Positions 35,787 to 46,545 of a stretch of DNA of 64,000 bases are shown here, in pieces (position 1 is the stretch's first letter; each line of letters starts with the position of its first letter). This DNA comes from Rana temporaria (Eukaryota; Chordata; Amphibia; Anura; Ranidae): NCBI RefSeq assembly GCF_905171775.1, contig NC_053491.1:225602486-225666485 (forward strand). Reading direction: 5' to 3'. The translations under genes were made by a program, and so were the position numbers. Under the pieces are notes generated by a model. It saw only the letters and a program-made list of their open reading frames with translations, did no database searches and was not told where the DNA came from.

Positions 35787-36841
35787 TCAATATCTTATGT
35801 GGCCACCATTATTTTCCAGCACTGCCTTAACTCTCTTGGGCATGGAGTTCACCAGAGCTTCACAGGTTGCCACTGGAGTCCTCTGGCACTCCCCCATGAT
35901 GACATCACAGAGCTGGTGGATGTTAGAGACCTTGTGCTCATCCATCTTCCATTTGAGGATGCCCCACAGATGCTCAATAGGGTTTAGGTCTGGAGACATG
36001 CATGGCCAGTCCATCACCTTTACCCTCATCTTCTTTAGCAAGGCTTTGAGGTGTGTTTGGGGTCGTTATCATGTTCCGAAGGGATGGGATCATGCTCTGC
36101 TTCAGTATGTCACAGTACATGTTGATATTCATGGTTCCCTCAATGAACTGTAGCTCCCCAGTCCTGGCAGCACTCATGCAGCCCCAGACCATGACACTCC
36201 CACCACCATGCTTGACTGTAGGCAAGACACACTTGTCTTTGTACTCCTTACCTGGTTGCCGCCACACACGCTTGACACCATCTGAACCAAATAAGTTTAT
36301 CTTGGTCTCATCAGACCACAGGACATGGTTCCAGTAATCCACATCCTTAGTCTGCTTGTTTTCAGCAAACTGTTTGCAGGCTTTCATGTGCATCATCTTT
36401 AGAAGAGACTTCCTTCTGTGATGACAGCCATGAAGACCAATTTGATGCAGTGTGTGGCGTATGGTCTGAGCACTGACAGGCTGACCCACCCCTTCAACCT
36501 CTGCAGCAATGCTGGCAGCACTAATACGTCTATTTCCCCCAAAGACAACCTCTGGATATGACCCTAAGCACGTGCACTCAACCTCTTTGGTCGACCATGG
36601 CGAGGCCTGTTCCGAGTAGAACTGTCATGTTAAACCGCTGTATGGTCTTGGCCACCGTGCTGCAGCTCAGTTTTAGGGTCTTGGCAATCTTCTTATAGCC
36701 TAGGTTATCTTTATGTAGAGAACAATTTTTTTTTTCAGATACTGAGAGAGTTATTTGCCATGAGGTGCCATGTTGAACTTCCAATGACCAGTATGGGAGA
36801 GTCAGAGCGATAACACCAAATTTAACACACCTCCTCCCCAT
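35787..36841 (-). pseudogene. Tc1-type transposase, multiply frameshifted
   Basis: Pieces in order on the minus strand: helix-turn-helix region (36578-36841; HKDNLGYKKIAKTLKLSCST, then STVAKTIQRFN); middle part (35974-36489) with the first catalytic D in HVLWSDETKINLFGSDG and the block VKHGGGSVMVWGCMSAARTG; and last part (35787-36041) with MSPDLNPIEHLWGILK, which holds the catalytic E of the DD34E triad. The second D region (HDNDPKHTS) can be read at about 36050-36070 in another frame. At least two frameshifts and a small deletion separate the pieces. The intact family protein is about 340 residues. It is inactive. Confidence 0.92.
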
Positions 36842-37148
36842 TCACACCTGAGACCTTGTAAAACGAAAGAGTTACAAGACACTGGGGAGGGAATATGTCT
36901 AATTGGGCCCAATTTGGAAATTTTTACTTAGGGGTGTACTCATTTTTGTTGCCAGCGGTTTAGACATTAATGGCTGTGTGTTGAGTTATTTTGAGGGGAC
37001 AGCAAATTGACACTGTTATACAAGCTGTACACTCACTACTACATTGAAGCAAAGTGTCATTTCTTCAGTGTTGTGTTGTCACATCAAAAGGTATAATAAA
37101 ATATATACAACAATTTGAGGAGTGTACTCACTTTTGTGATATTCTGTA

Positions 37149-37715
37149 AATGAAAAAAAAAATAACCTATATTATCACTTTAACACAGAAAAGTATATCG
37201 GATACTAGATCCACTTTTTCAGCACTTTAGTAAAATTAAAGCATTGTTTTTCTTTATTGTGTACGATTCAATAAAAAATGTATACTTAACTTTTTTCCAT
37301 CTGTCTTCTGTCTTGTCAGATGATGCCCTGAATCATGAACACACTAGGGTTTATGTGTTCATGCTTCTCTAGAGTTACAGGAGTAGATTGAATTACAATA
37401 GGTATCATTCAACCCAGAGGAGGACTACTTCCTGCTTTGCAGTGCTACACAACAGTTGTGCCTAGCTACCTAATGTGAAAACTCAGGTCAGTTCACTCAT
37501 TATAAATAATGCACTCCCTAAATCTCAACAGTTGTTAGGCAACAATAAAGAGATATTGTAATGTCTGGTGGGGAACCTACAAATCTCAACATTTAAAGGT
37601 GACTATACAGTATATTCTAACTGTACAACCTCGTTCAGATCTACCAACAACTATGTAGTAAGTAAGACTGCCTAAATGGTTAGAAGGATACAAATGGTTC
37701 TTTAGGTTTGTGCTT
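37149..37715. other. No feature recognised
   Basis: The first 40 bp are probably the remaining right end of the element into which Tc1 inserted (ending near cactttaacac). The rest is A/T-rich with no recognisable feature. Confidence 0.4.
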
Positions 37716-37718
37716 ATA

Positions 37719-38300
37719 GGGCCAGATTCAGAGAGAATGGTGTAAGTTTAGGCGGGCGTAGCGCATCTCATATACGCTACGCCGCCGTAACTTAGAGAGG
37801 CGAGTACCGTATTCACAAAGAACTTGCGCCCTAAGTTTTCTCCGTAAATTACGCCGGCTCAATGCTTAGTCAACGTGAACGTAACCTACGCCCATCCCCA
37901 TTCACGTACAACTTACGCAAACAATGTAAAATACGTCGCTGTTCCGACGTTTCCGACGTCCATACCTTAACATGACTTACCCCTGCTTTATGAGGGGTAA
38001 AGTTACGCCGGTCGTACGCCTTACGTAAACAGCGTATTTTAATACGCCGGGCGCAAGTACGTTCGTGAATCGGTGTATCTAGCTCATTTGCATATTCAAC
38101 GCGGAAATATACGAAAGCGCCCCTAGCGCCCAGCGTAAATATGCACCCCAAGATACGACGGCGTAGGAGACTTACGCCGCTCGTATCTTGGCCAAATTCA
38201 AGCGTATCTGATTCTATGAATCAGTCACATAGATACGACGGCGGACTTACGACGGCGTACATGGAGATACGCCGTCATAAGTCCTTTGAGAATCTGGCCC
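37719..38300. mobile_element. GC-rich MITE, gggccagattca end
   Basis: Ends gggccagattcagagag and gagaatctggccc are inverted repeats. It shares the right 200 bp with the element at 30060 (aagatacgacggcgtaggag, gccgctcgtatcttggccaa). No clear target duplication. Confidence 0.78.
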
Positions 38301-38589
38301 ATGTTGTTTTGGTAAAGGCACAGGAGACCCTACAAATATTGTACACATTTTATATGGAAAGCTTTTTACAATACCAACAATATGGAAAGCAAGCAAATAT
38401 AAATGTGGTAGTCGCCTCAAAATGACTTTTAATGAATTACTGCAAGTCAATATTTTCCCTTCAAATAATTGCCCATTGAAGAGTTACATTGTGTAAGTAC
38501 ATGTAAACCCTAATGGAATAATTTGCACCGTGTATCAGAAATAATGAGCATTCTAGAAAAAAATAAAACACTTTTTTCCATCCTATTAT

Positions 38590-39184
38590 CAGTGTTGCCA
38601 ACTGACCAGATTGAAATTTACTGACACAACACCCCAAATTTACTGGCACAGCCAAGTTTTTACTGGCATTTCCAAAAGTTAAGGTAGATACTAAGGCAAA
38701 AAAAAAAGAATTTCTTTTGTTTTGTCGATATCGTAAGTAGCTCAGGGACAGGACTCAGGAGGGGAAGAAATTAGGATGGGCAGGCACACACACCTCACCC
38801 ACACAAAACATCCCTTCCTAAATCACAGTGACAGTCTTTCTCCATGCCAGGTGGTCTCTGCAGTCCACTTCAGTCTAAACAGCTTGCCTTGCTCCTGTCA
38901 AACAGACCGCAGATGAGACTTCTGCTGATCCGCCTGGCCCCCTTGCACCATGACATCACACTACATGCTCAGGCACCGCCTCTGCCAGACCCACCCCCAG
39001 CCGGCTCTGCCCAAACACACTGTAGCAGGCACTCAGACTGTCTCGACCAGCTCAGGACCGGAGCCGTGTATTACAGCCATATTTTTTACTGACACCCTTT
39101 TCTTGCCACTGGCATTTACTGGCAGGAGAAAAGTGCCTATTTTTTACTGGCTGCCAGTAAAAATACTGACGGTTGGCAACACTG
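38590..39184. mobile_element. Short hAT, cagtgttgccaac ends
   Basis: Ends cagtgttgccaac and gttggcaacactg are perfect 13-bp inverted repeats. Flanks cctattat (38582-38589) and actattat (39185-39192) match 7 of 8. The interior has tandem-like tttactggca phrases near both ends. No coding capacity; non-autonomous hAT. Confidence 0.85.
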
Positions 39185-39238
39185 ACTATTATGCATAATA
39201 GCTATACTGATCTCCTGCAGTCTCTTTACAGACACTAT

Positions 39239-39868
39239 GGGGGAGATTTACACACAGACTCAGGAGAAGCTGTGCATAGTAACCAATCAGCTGCTAGGTT
39301 GTATTGCCAAAGCTTAAAGGGGTTGTAAAGGTAAATGTTTTTTCACCTTAATGCATCCTATGCATTAAGGTGAAAAAACATCTGACTGTACCGGCCCCCC
39401 CGAACCTCCCGCGCGCATCCTTGTGATCTTCTTCGGGTTCCCAGCCTGGCCGTCGATTGGCTAGGCTGGACGGATTGATAGCAGCGCAGCCATTGGCTGG
39501 CGCTGCTGTAAATCACATCCAATGACGCGGCGCGCCGGGGGCGGGGCCGAGTGATACAGTCGGCGGCTATGCCCGCCGCTGTATCACAGGAGCGCGCCCG
39601 CAAAAGCTTTCCACCATGCTCGCTCGCTCGCATGAAGGTGGAAAGCTTTTGCGAGGAGGAGCCGAGACAGCCGCCGAGGGACCCCAGAAGACCGGATTCG
39701 GGGGCACTCTGTGCAAAACGAGCTGCACAGTGGAGGTAAGTATAACATGTTTGTTATTTTTTTTTTTATTCTGCCTTTAGTGTCCCTTTAATTGAACAAG
39801 CTGAAGTTAGAAGCTGATTGTTTACTATGCACAGCTTCTGTGTGCACCAGTTTTAGGAAATCTCCCCC
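39239..39868. mobile_element. MITE with gggggagattta ends, split
   Basis: Left part 39239-39313 and right part 39792-39868 pair: gggggagattta against aaatctcccc, gcatagtaaccaatcagct against agctgattgtttactatgc. The host hairpin is about 155 bp; the remainder is the TTAA element inserted at its centre. Confidence 0.75.
39318..39787. mobile_element. TTAA-flanked element (aggggttgtaaagg)
   Basis: TTAA at 39314-39317 and 39788-39791. Left end aggggttgtaaagg, right end cctttagtgtccct, a partial inverted match. Two perfect small hairpins lie within: 39333-39381 (arms ttttttcaccttaatgcat) and about 39602-39650 (arms aaaagctttccacc). Same left end as the 41037 element. Confidence 0.75.
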
Positions 39869-40161
39869 TTTCTGTCTACATGAATTCACGCCAGCAATGG
39901 CTGCATGGGATTTCTCAGAGTGTTTCCTGATGGCGAAAAAATAGACTCATATCTGTGTAATGTTACTTGAAATTACCTTTTGTAGTCGCCATTGAATGCC
40001 TATGTGACAGAGTGGCAATGCAGGAGCACAGTTGGGAGACATGGGTAGAGCATTCTCACCCTATAGCAGGAAGTGCTTAAAAAAACAACCTATGTTACTA
40101 GATCACCAGATAGTATTCATGTGGACTTCTTGAAGGACTTTATCACTTTAAAGGTTATATT

Positions 40162-40178
<17 letters not shown>

Positions 40179-40222
<44 letters not shown>
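40179..40222. repeat. (TA)n tract
   Basis: About 22 TA units, immediately left of a Tc1 end. Tc1 elements insert at TA, so the tract is the target or has expanded from it. Confidence 0.95.
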
Positions 40223-40223
<1 letters not shown>

Positions 40224-40412
40224 TGAGTAAAATTATAAACTCAACACTTTTGTGTTTGCCCCTATTTATCATGAGCTGAACTCAAAGATCTACGTCTTTT
40301 TCTATGTACACAAAAGGCCCATTTCTCTCAAATATTGTTCACAAATCTGTCTAAATCAGATGTGGCATATCAAGATGCTGATTAGACAGCATGAATATTG
40401 CACAGACGTGCC

Positions 40413-40860
40413 TTAGGCTGGCCACAATAAAAGGCCACAAATTTCGCAAGTTTTGAGGGAGCGTGCAATTGGCATGCTGACTGCAGGAAGAGGCTTTCTT
40501 CTGGGACGACAGTCATGCAGACCGATTTGATGCAGTGTGCAGCGTATGGACTGAGCACTGACAGGCTGACCCCACCACCCTTCAACCTCTGCAGCAATGC
40601 TGGCAGGACTAATACGTCTATTTCCCATAGGCAACCTCTGAACATGATGCTGAGCACGTGCACTCAACCTCTTTGGTCGACCATGGCGAGGACTGTTCTG
40701 AGTGGAACCTGTCCTGTTAAACCGCTTTATGGTCTTGGCCACTGTGCTGCAGGGTCTTGGCAATCTTCTTATAGCCTAGGCTATCTTTATGTAGAATTTT
40801 TTTTTTTTCAGATCCTTAGAGAGTTCTTTGCCAAAAGGTGCCATGTTGAACTTCCAGTAT
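40413..40860 (-). pseudogene. Tc1 family A transposase, N-terminal remnant
   Basis: On the minus strand, CSTVAKTIKRFNRTGSTQNSPR and HGRPKRLSARAQHHVQRL are the helix-turn-helix region and linker of a Tc1-type transposase, followed by SIRCTLHQIGLH. The catalytic domain is absent because the copy breaks at about 40490. It agrees with the same region at 36400-36840 but is better preserved here. Confidence 0.85.
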
Positions 40861-41036
40861 GGGAGAGTGAGAGCAATAACATCAAATGTATCACACCTGT
40901 TCCCCATTGGCACCCAAGACCTTGTAACACTAACGAGTAACACAACACCGTGGTGGGAAAATGACTAGTTGGGCCCAATTTGGACATTTTCACTTAGGGG
41001 TGTACTCACTTTTGTTGCCAGCAGTTTAAACATTAA

Positions 41037-41536
41037 AGGGGTTGTAAAGGTACAATTTTTTTTCCTTAAATAGCTTCCTGTACCTTAGTGCAGTCCTCCT
41101 TCACTTACCTCATCCTTCCATTTTGCTTTTAAATGTCCAAATTTCTTCTGAGAAATCCTCGCTTTCTGTTCTTCTGTCTGTAACTCCACACAGTAATGCA
41201 AGGCTTTCTCCCTGGTGTGGAGTCTCGTGCTCGCCCCCCTCCCTTGAACTACAGGAGAGTCAGGACGCCCACACAGCTCCTTTCTCTATCTGCAACGTAG
41301 AGAACGTCCTGACTCTCCTGTAGTCCACTGGAGGGGGTGAACACGACACTCCGCACCAGGGAGAAAGCCTTGCATTACTGTGTGAAGTCACAGACAGAAG
41401 AACAGGAAGTGAGGATTTCTCAGAAGAAATAAGGACATTTAATAGCAAAATCGAAGGATGAGGTAAGTGAAGGAGGACTGCACTACGGTAAAGGAAGCTA
41501 TTTAGGAGAAAAAAAAATTGTACCTTTACAACCCCA
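41037..41536. mobile_element. TTAA-flanked foldback inside Tc1
   Basis: TTAA at 41033-41036 and 41537-41540. Ends aggggttgtaaaggtac and gtacctttacaacccca match 15/16. Long arms: taatgcaaggctttctccct against agggagaaagccttgcatta, and gactctcctgtag against ctacaggagagtc. The same Tc1 position at 36972 reads cattaatggctg without an insert, which confirms the target duplication. Confidence 0.9.
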
Positions 41537-41711
41537 TTAATGGCTGTGCGTTGAGTTATTTTGGGCGGACAGACAAATTTACACTGTTATACAAGCTGTA
41601 TACTCACTACTTTACATTGTAGAAAAGTGATATTTTTCAGTGTTGTCACATGAAGAGATAGAATAAAATATTTACAAATATGTGAGGAGTGTACTCACTT
41701 TTGTGAGATAC

Positions 41712-41723
<12 letters not shown>

Positions 41724-41793
<70 letters not shown>
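41724..41793. repeat. (TA)n tract
   Basis: About 35 TA units, just right of the Tc1 family A end. Confidence 0.95.
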
Positions 41794-41796
<3 letters not shown>

Positions 41797-42132
41797 ATAC
41801 ATTATAATTAATAAGCTAGTAGAGCAGAAAGAAGAAGGCTGGGTTGCCTTTAAAAAAGAAAAGAAAAAGACTTGTCACTGTTCAGTTGAGTCTGTAGATG
41901 AAGTTTAAAGGACCTGTCAGCACATACTACACTTTAGGAATTTGTAGCTTTTATTAACTTCCTCACTGTCATCCGATTCTGTTAGCAGAGATATACAGTA
42001 CATGAAGAAAACATAGTTCCCACATCTACATTACTTCCTGCAGGAACAAAGAGCTCACATCCAGACACCCTTCTTAGACAATGCCTTGTCTTTCTCACTA
42101 ATATACCAAATTAATTGTCACTTTTTAAAGCT
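41794..42132. other. No feature recognised
   Basis: A/T-rich, no repeat boundary seen. Confidence 0.35.
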
Positions 42133-42142
42133 AAATATACAG

Positions 42143-43311
42143 TTTTTTTTTTTTCTCTGTTGAAAAGCCTGTGGCGTGCAAAACACAACCCAAAAACTCC
42201 ACCCTGTGCAGGAAAAAATGTGCACACACATAAAGAGTGAAACACAAGAAACTGCGACGGGTGCCATCGTCAAGTGGTCCTCCGAAAAGGACCCAGCTCT
42301 GATCCCCCAGGGCGTTAGGCTCCTGACAGGGAAAAGAGTAACTGTGGCCCATACAGCCGAAGCCATATGGACCCATCTTGGTCCAAGCAGCCGAAGCCAC
42401 AAGGACCCAACATCCTCGGAGGGACTGCCGAAACAGAACCCTCCTCGGTGAGGCTCCCCCGAAGGGAGACCCCATGACAGCCGGCAAACTAAGCCAGAAA
42501 GCCATGTCCACCAACTCCCAAGACTTTCAGAGGCAGGCCCGAGGACCAGCACCCTACTCGCCACACTAAAAGTGCAAGCACCAAGCAGAAAAAGTGACAA
42601 AACGAGACAAACAGGTGGTAAAATAAAAAAGAAAGTGGGGGAAAAGGAAGGTGGGAAGGTGAGTGGAAAGTGGCCACCGTGCAATACGATGGCCGGCCCT
42701 CCGGCCAGGAACAAAAATTCCTCTGGTCCTAGCCAAAAGGCTCGGCCCTAGAGGCAGGTGTCAAAAAGGTGTATGTGGAGATCAGTGACCTAAGGTGCCA
42801 CACGATGAGTGCCCCTCAACACTTGTGCAATGTATGGCACCCCTGGACTGCCACTCCAGGGGCACTATCTCCACAGGCTTTTCAACGGTCCCTAGCCCCC
42901 CGTCTGGACCGGCAGCACCCTTCCCAGCCAGGAAGGTAGGAAAAGAGGTCGGGGAGAGCCCACCTAAGCAGGCTACTACCCACAACCCCTATCTCTCCCA
43001 CCTAATCACATTCTGGAAATACTACCCGCTCCTCCCGGGAAAAAAGAGGAGCAAGGGTTCTCTCCAGAACAACTGACTGGGGTAGATACCACCAAATCCA
43101 GGCCAAAGGCCAGGGACCCGGCCTCCTGGCTTCGATCTCATGCCTCTCTGTCCCGATCAGAAGGCTTTCACCTCCACGCCAACAGGCTTAGCGTCCGCCG
43201 ACTGCCATCCCGTTCTCCCTCTCACAGGGTACTGGGGACAGTCAGATTAGCACCACCTATTGGCAACTGATAAGAACAGATACTACACTTGATCTTAGCC
43301 AAAAGGCAGAG
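42143..43311 (-). mobile_element. Poly(A)-tailed retrocopy with U2 snRNA head
   Basis: Read on the minus strand this 1.17-kb unit starts with 47 nt of U2 snRNA (43311 down to 43265), continues with about 1.1 kb of unrelated sequence and ends ...cttttcaacagag followed by 12 A (42143-42154 on the plus strand). The direct repeat aaatatac lies at 42133-42140 and 43312-43319, a likely target duplication. It is therefore a reverse-transcribed chimeric RNA. The body has no recognisable protein: the minus frames at 42118-42714 and 42131-42514 are low-complexity in motif terms. It has a second, diverged echo of the U2 5' phrase (gagccttttggctagga) at about 42728-42744. Either a SINE-like family with an snRNA-derived head, or a one-off template-switch chimera. 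Confidence 0.75.
43265..43311 (-). pseudogene. U2 snRNA 5' fragment
   Basis: The minus strand has ccttttggctaagatcaagt then gtagtatctgttcttatcag and tt. These are positions 8 to 54 of vertebrate U2 snRNA with one substitution, including GUAGUA, the branch-point recognition sequence. After position 54 the match to U2 stops abruptly, and the Sm site and downstream stem-loops are missing, so it is not a functional U2 gene. Confidence 0.9.
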
Positions 43312-43325
43312 AAATATACTGTTAG

Positions 43326-43690
43326 TTAGAGGAAAAATATAATGCTCTTTTCTTGAGCTATTTTTATTTTACTCCTGGATATGTACATGTTCCTGCAATC
43401 AGGAGACACTTGTGGTGTTGCTGCAGGGGGAGCTGTTTTCCCTAGTGTTGTGTGGTGCTGACTTGTTACCTTTTTATTCAGAGACAAGGCAGAGCAAAGC
43501 ATCTTGGGATATGTAGTGTGTATGGATGGGATTCGCCCTCTGGCTGAATCATGTGGAACTACAACTACCAACTGGCTGATGGGAAAGAACAGACCACTGG
43601 GAGAGACTATAAGAGGGATGAATGGAGGTCTAGTGTGCTCTCTTGGGACCTGGCATGGATCTTTATGCAGGGGTTTCGTGATAGTGTAAG
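43326..43690. other. Unidentified region between U2 retrocopy and LINE ORF1
   Basis: On the minus strand this follows the ORF1 remnant. It contains aataaaaaggtaac near 43470 but no ORF2. Class unknown. Confidence 0.35.
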
Positions 43691-44399
43691 CTGCAGTTGA
43701 GTCGCGGCCTGCATTGTCCCCATCCACAACACACAGCTTGGCTGGGAACAGGATGCTGTACTTGATGCCTTTGGCCATCATGGTAGCCTTGACCATTGAA
43801 CAATCAACACAGCTTTTGGGTTTCCATGGTATAGTCCAAGAACAGTAACAGCCTGCCATTGTGGTATTTGAGTTCCCCTGCAGCCTTGGAGGCCCTCAGG
43901 ATCTAATACCAGTCCCTAAACTTGGAGAGCTGATGCGCCCTATCCACAGTGAAGTATGGTGAGAGCTGGGCAGAGGGCAACAGAGATTGCAGTAGATCTT
44001 CCACAAACACACAAGGGTCCTTACCCTCTATGCCCTCTGCCAGGCCCACGATGAGCAAGTTGTTTCTTTTGTTGCGATTTTCTGCATCTTCTGTGATATT
44101 CTGCATCTTCTGCGATATTCCAAGGCCCTCATTTTAGCCTGCATGGTGCTGATAGCCTTAGTATTTTTCCCAACCTCATCCTCCACGTAGCTGATTCTCT
44201 GTTCAGCTGTCGTGATTCGGGACCAGATTTTGTCCAGGCCTTGTCTGATAAGTCCAGTATCCAGCTGCGCCGCCTCAATCTCGTTGGTAAGCCTGACATG
44301 TGATAATGGCTGCCATAAACTCCTGTATGCCATCCCACACGGGACGAATGTTTGCAGTTTTTTTATTGAGCCGGCCAATTTGCCTGACATTCGGCCCAT
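43691..44399 (-). pseudogene. L1/Tx1-type LINE ORF1 remnant
   Basis: On the minus strand: a coiled-coil-like segment (LTNEIEAAQLDTGLIRQGLD, then RITTAEQRISYVEDEVGKNT, 44130-44300); an RRM-like start (NRNKRNNLLIVGLAEGIEG, 44010-44080); SPYFTVDRAHQL; and the C-terminal domain (RLLLFLDYTMETQK at about 43830, KATMMAKGIKYSILFPAKL at about 43750). This order and these phrases are those of L1 ORF1 nucleic-acid-binding proteins (Transposase_22 family). A local 20-bp duplication (gcagaagatgcagaatatca repeated) at about 44090-44120 shifts the frame. More frame changes follow. No ORF2 is attached. Confidence 0.85.
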
Positions 44400-44510
44400 G
44401 AGTACTAGGCTTAAATCAGCTCACATAGCTAAGACTAACTAATGAGAAACCAAGGTGACACATATACATTGTTCACAATCCTGTCTCACAAAACATATAT
44501 ACTGTACTGT

Positions 44511-45090
44511 ATATACGTCATGGCCAAAAATATTGGCACCCCTGTATTTCTGTCAGATATTGCACCACTTCATCCAGAAAATTGTTGCAATTACAAATGT
44601 TTAGGCATTCTCATGTTTATTTATTTTGTTTGTATTGGTATGACAAAAAAAAGTGGAGAAACAAAAAGCCAAATCTGACACATTCCAGGCAAAACCCCAA
44701 AAAATGCACTGAACAAAATTAGTGGCACCTTCTCAAAATTGTAAGATATATATGAATTGCAGTTTGTGATGCTCCTGTAATTTTTAATTAAACTCACCTG
44801 TAACAATTAACAGGTGCTGATAATATAAAAATCACACCGGCAACTAGTTACAATTAAAAAGCTAAAAAATTGACTCAGACTTTCTGTTGTGTGTCTCTGT
44901 GTGCCACACACGGCACGGAAAAGAGAAAGAGCAGCAAAGAACTGTCTGAGGATTTGAGAACAAAAATTGTGGAAAAGCATGGAAAATCTCATGGTTACAA
45001 GTCCATCAGATCAGATCCAGAGATCTTCATGTTCCTGTGTCCACTGTGCACAACACTGTCATGAAGACAGTTAGGACAATATCCAAATAT
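44511..45090 (+). mobile_element. Tc1/mariner 5' fragment (third family)
   Basis: The phrase tcatggccaaaaatattggc then acccctg is a typical Tc1-type terminal motif. About 350 bp further the plus strand encodes KELSEDLRTKIVEKHGKSHG then YKSIRSD, the first helix-turn-helix of a Tc1-type transposase, after which the frame decays. The catalytic region and right end are missing. Confidence 0.75.
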
Positions 45091-46380
45091 TAATGTATAA
45101 GTACCAACAATCACAGGGGGATTGTTTATAAAAAAATGATTATGGGGACTGAAGCTCCACTTTAAGCATCCATCAGGTGCACATAGACATGGGATTATCT
45201 TCATTCAGCCCAATCAACATCTTGCACTATTGCACTATACATTTTATTCAATGTCTTTGAAATGTAAAAACATTAAGCATAAAACTGATATTTGAGGCCT
45301 AACAATACAACTGAGTCAGTATGAAAAACAAAACATTGAAAAAAAGTGTAGACTATGGTAGAAACCAATCTAGTACAAGTTCAAGCACTGATTAGCGTGT
45401 AAAGACCAACTACAGAGCCACCCAGTAAGTACTAGTTACAGCAAATATCAATTATTCATACAGTAGAGTAGTGTTCTTTTTGCTGTTGTGGCTCCCTTGA
45501 CAAACATTAACATTAATTTTTATTTCATTAAAGAAAGAAAACAAACAAAAAAACACTGATGTAATAAAGTCTTGTGACAATGAAGTGTTTTCAACAATGT
45601 TGTACTGATTTTACAGGCCCAACACCCACTTGCCTACTTAATAAAGTAGTGCAAAGTGTACTGCAACCTTAATGATGTATGGTAACCAATCAGATTTCTG
45701 ATAAAAGCTGAATTCTGGCCAATTTTATGGTGTTACAACACACTGCACGCTGTCACTGCATACTGAAGTAACTTGTTAAAAAATCTTATTATCTGCTTCA
45801 TGTAAAAAGGTAGTACGTGCTGTGCGTGTCTGGTGGTAGGCTGATTTTCACCACAAAAAAGTACAGCTGCCTATTTCTACCCAGCAGTATTGATGCAAAA
45901 CCTGAACTATTACCTAACTACTAAGTTCTAAGCTTTACAAAAAAATTACTTGTTGGTGCCTCTTCCCTTTCGGGATCTAATGTTTGCTTAATCTAGGTGG
46001 GATACTAACCCTAATCCACTGTCCTGCTGGCTTCCTCCTCACTCAAATTTCGAGGCATTTCAGGAGCAAAGAAATGCACTGTATAACAGAGGAATAAGGT
46101 AAGTATTCATATGCATTATGCAACCCCTAAACAAAACAAGCATTAAACCATGAAAATGTGGGAGCACGGCTGTAGATAGGAGCCTACAGGCAGCCTTTCT
46201 GTACCAGGCCACCCTGCTGACCCAATAGAGATCGGGGCTGCCTGTGAGCAGCATCATATGGGACCCCAGATCCATGATTTCTATTATCGGCCCAAGGGAA
46301 CTTGCTGGAAGCATCCAAGGAGAATAAGAGGCCCTTACTGGGGTGGGGTCCGCCTATTGAATTCTCCCTGCAGAGAGGAA
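45091..46380. other. No feature recognised
   Basis: A/T-rich, no inverted ends, no convincing exon on either strand. Candidate intergenic or intronic unique DNA. Confidence 0.4.
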
Positions 46381-46545
46381 TTGTGTGATGTTTGTTTGTG
46401 TGTGTGATTTATATTTTTGATGTATGTGTGACGCATGTTTGTAATTTATGTGTGGCGTGTTATGTGTTAGTGTGTGTGTGTTGTAAGTGTTGTTTGTTTG
46501 TGTGGTGTATGTGTGGTGTGTGATGCTTGTATTTGTGTGTTGGCC
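46381..46545. repeat. (TG)-rich simple repeat
   Basis: Irregular gtgtgtg/tgtttgtttg repeats. The short open frames here are by-products. Confidence 0.85.

Larger units (their letters stand above)
35346..37146 (-). mobile_element. Tc1/mariner element (family A), 1.8 kb
   Basis: Ends cagtatctcacagaagtgag and ctcacttttgtgatattctg are inverted repeats, flanked by TA (35344-35345 and 37147-37148). The inner arms continue as long inverted repeats of about 200 bp (gtgacaacactgaagaaatt, ctgtcccctcaaaataactc). The transposase gene is on the minus strand between the arms. A 198-bp retro-insert lies in the left arm (35526-35723). Confidence 0.92.
40223..41713. mobile_element. Chimera of two Tc1/mariner families
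   Basis: The left 267 bp (40223-40489) are the end of Tc1 family B: ctgagtaaaattataaactc, and the N-terminal coding phrase QVLRERAIGMLTAG on the plus strand. From about 40490 the sequence is family A, the same family as 35346-37146 and in the same orientation, ending gtgagatactg at 41713. The other half of each family is missing. A TTAA foldback interrupts the family A arm at 41037-41536. Confidence 0.8.

Noticed and set aside
42118..42714. 198-codon minus-strand frame in the U2-headed retrocopy
   Set aside because: No recognised domain; it overlaps a second frame of similar length and its C-terminus is the poly(A) tail (KKKK). Not supported as a gene.
43265..43311. Functional U2 snRNA gene
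   Set aside because: Only positions 8-54 are present; the Sm site and 3' stem-loops are missing and no proximal sequence element is recognisable.
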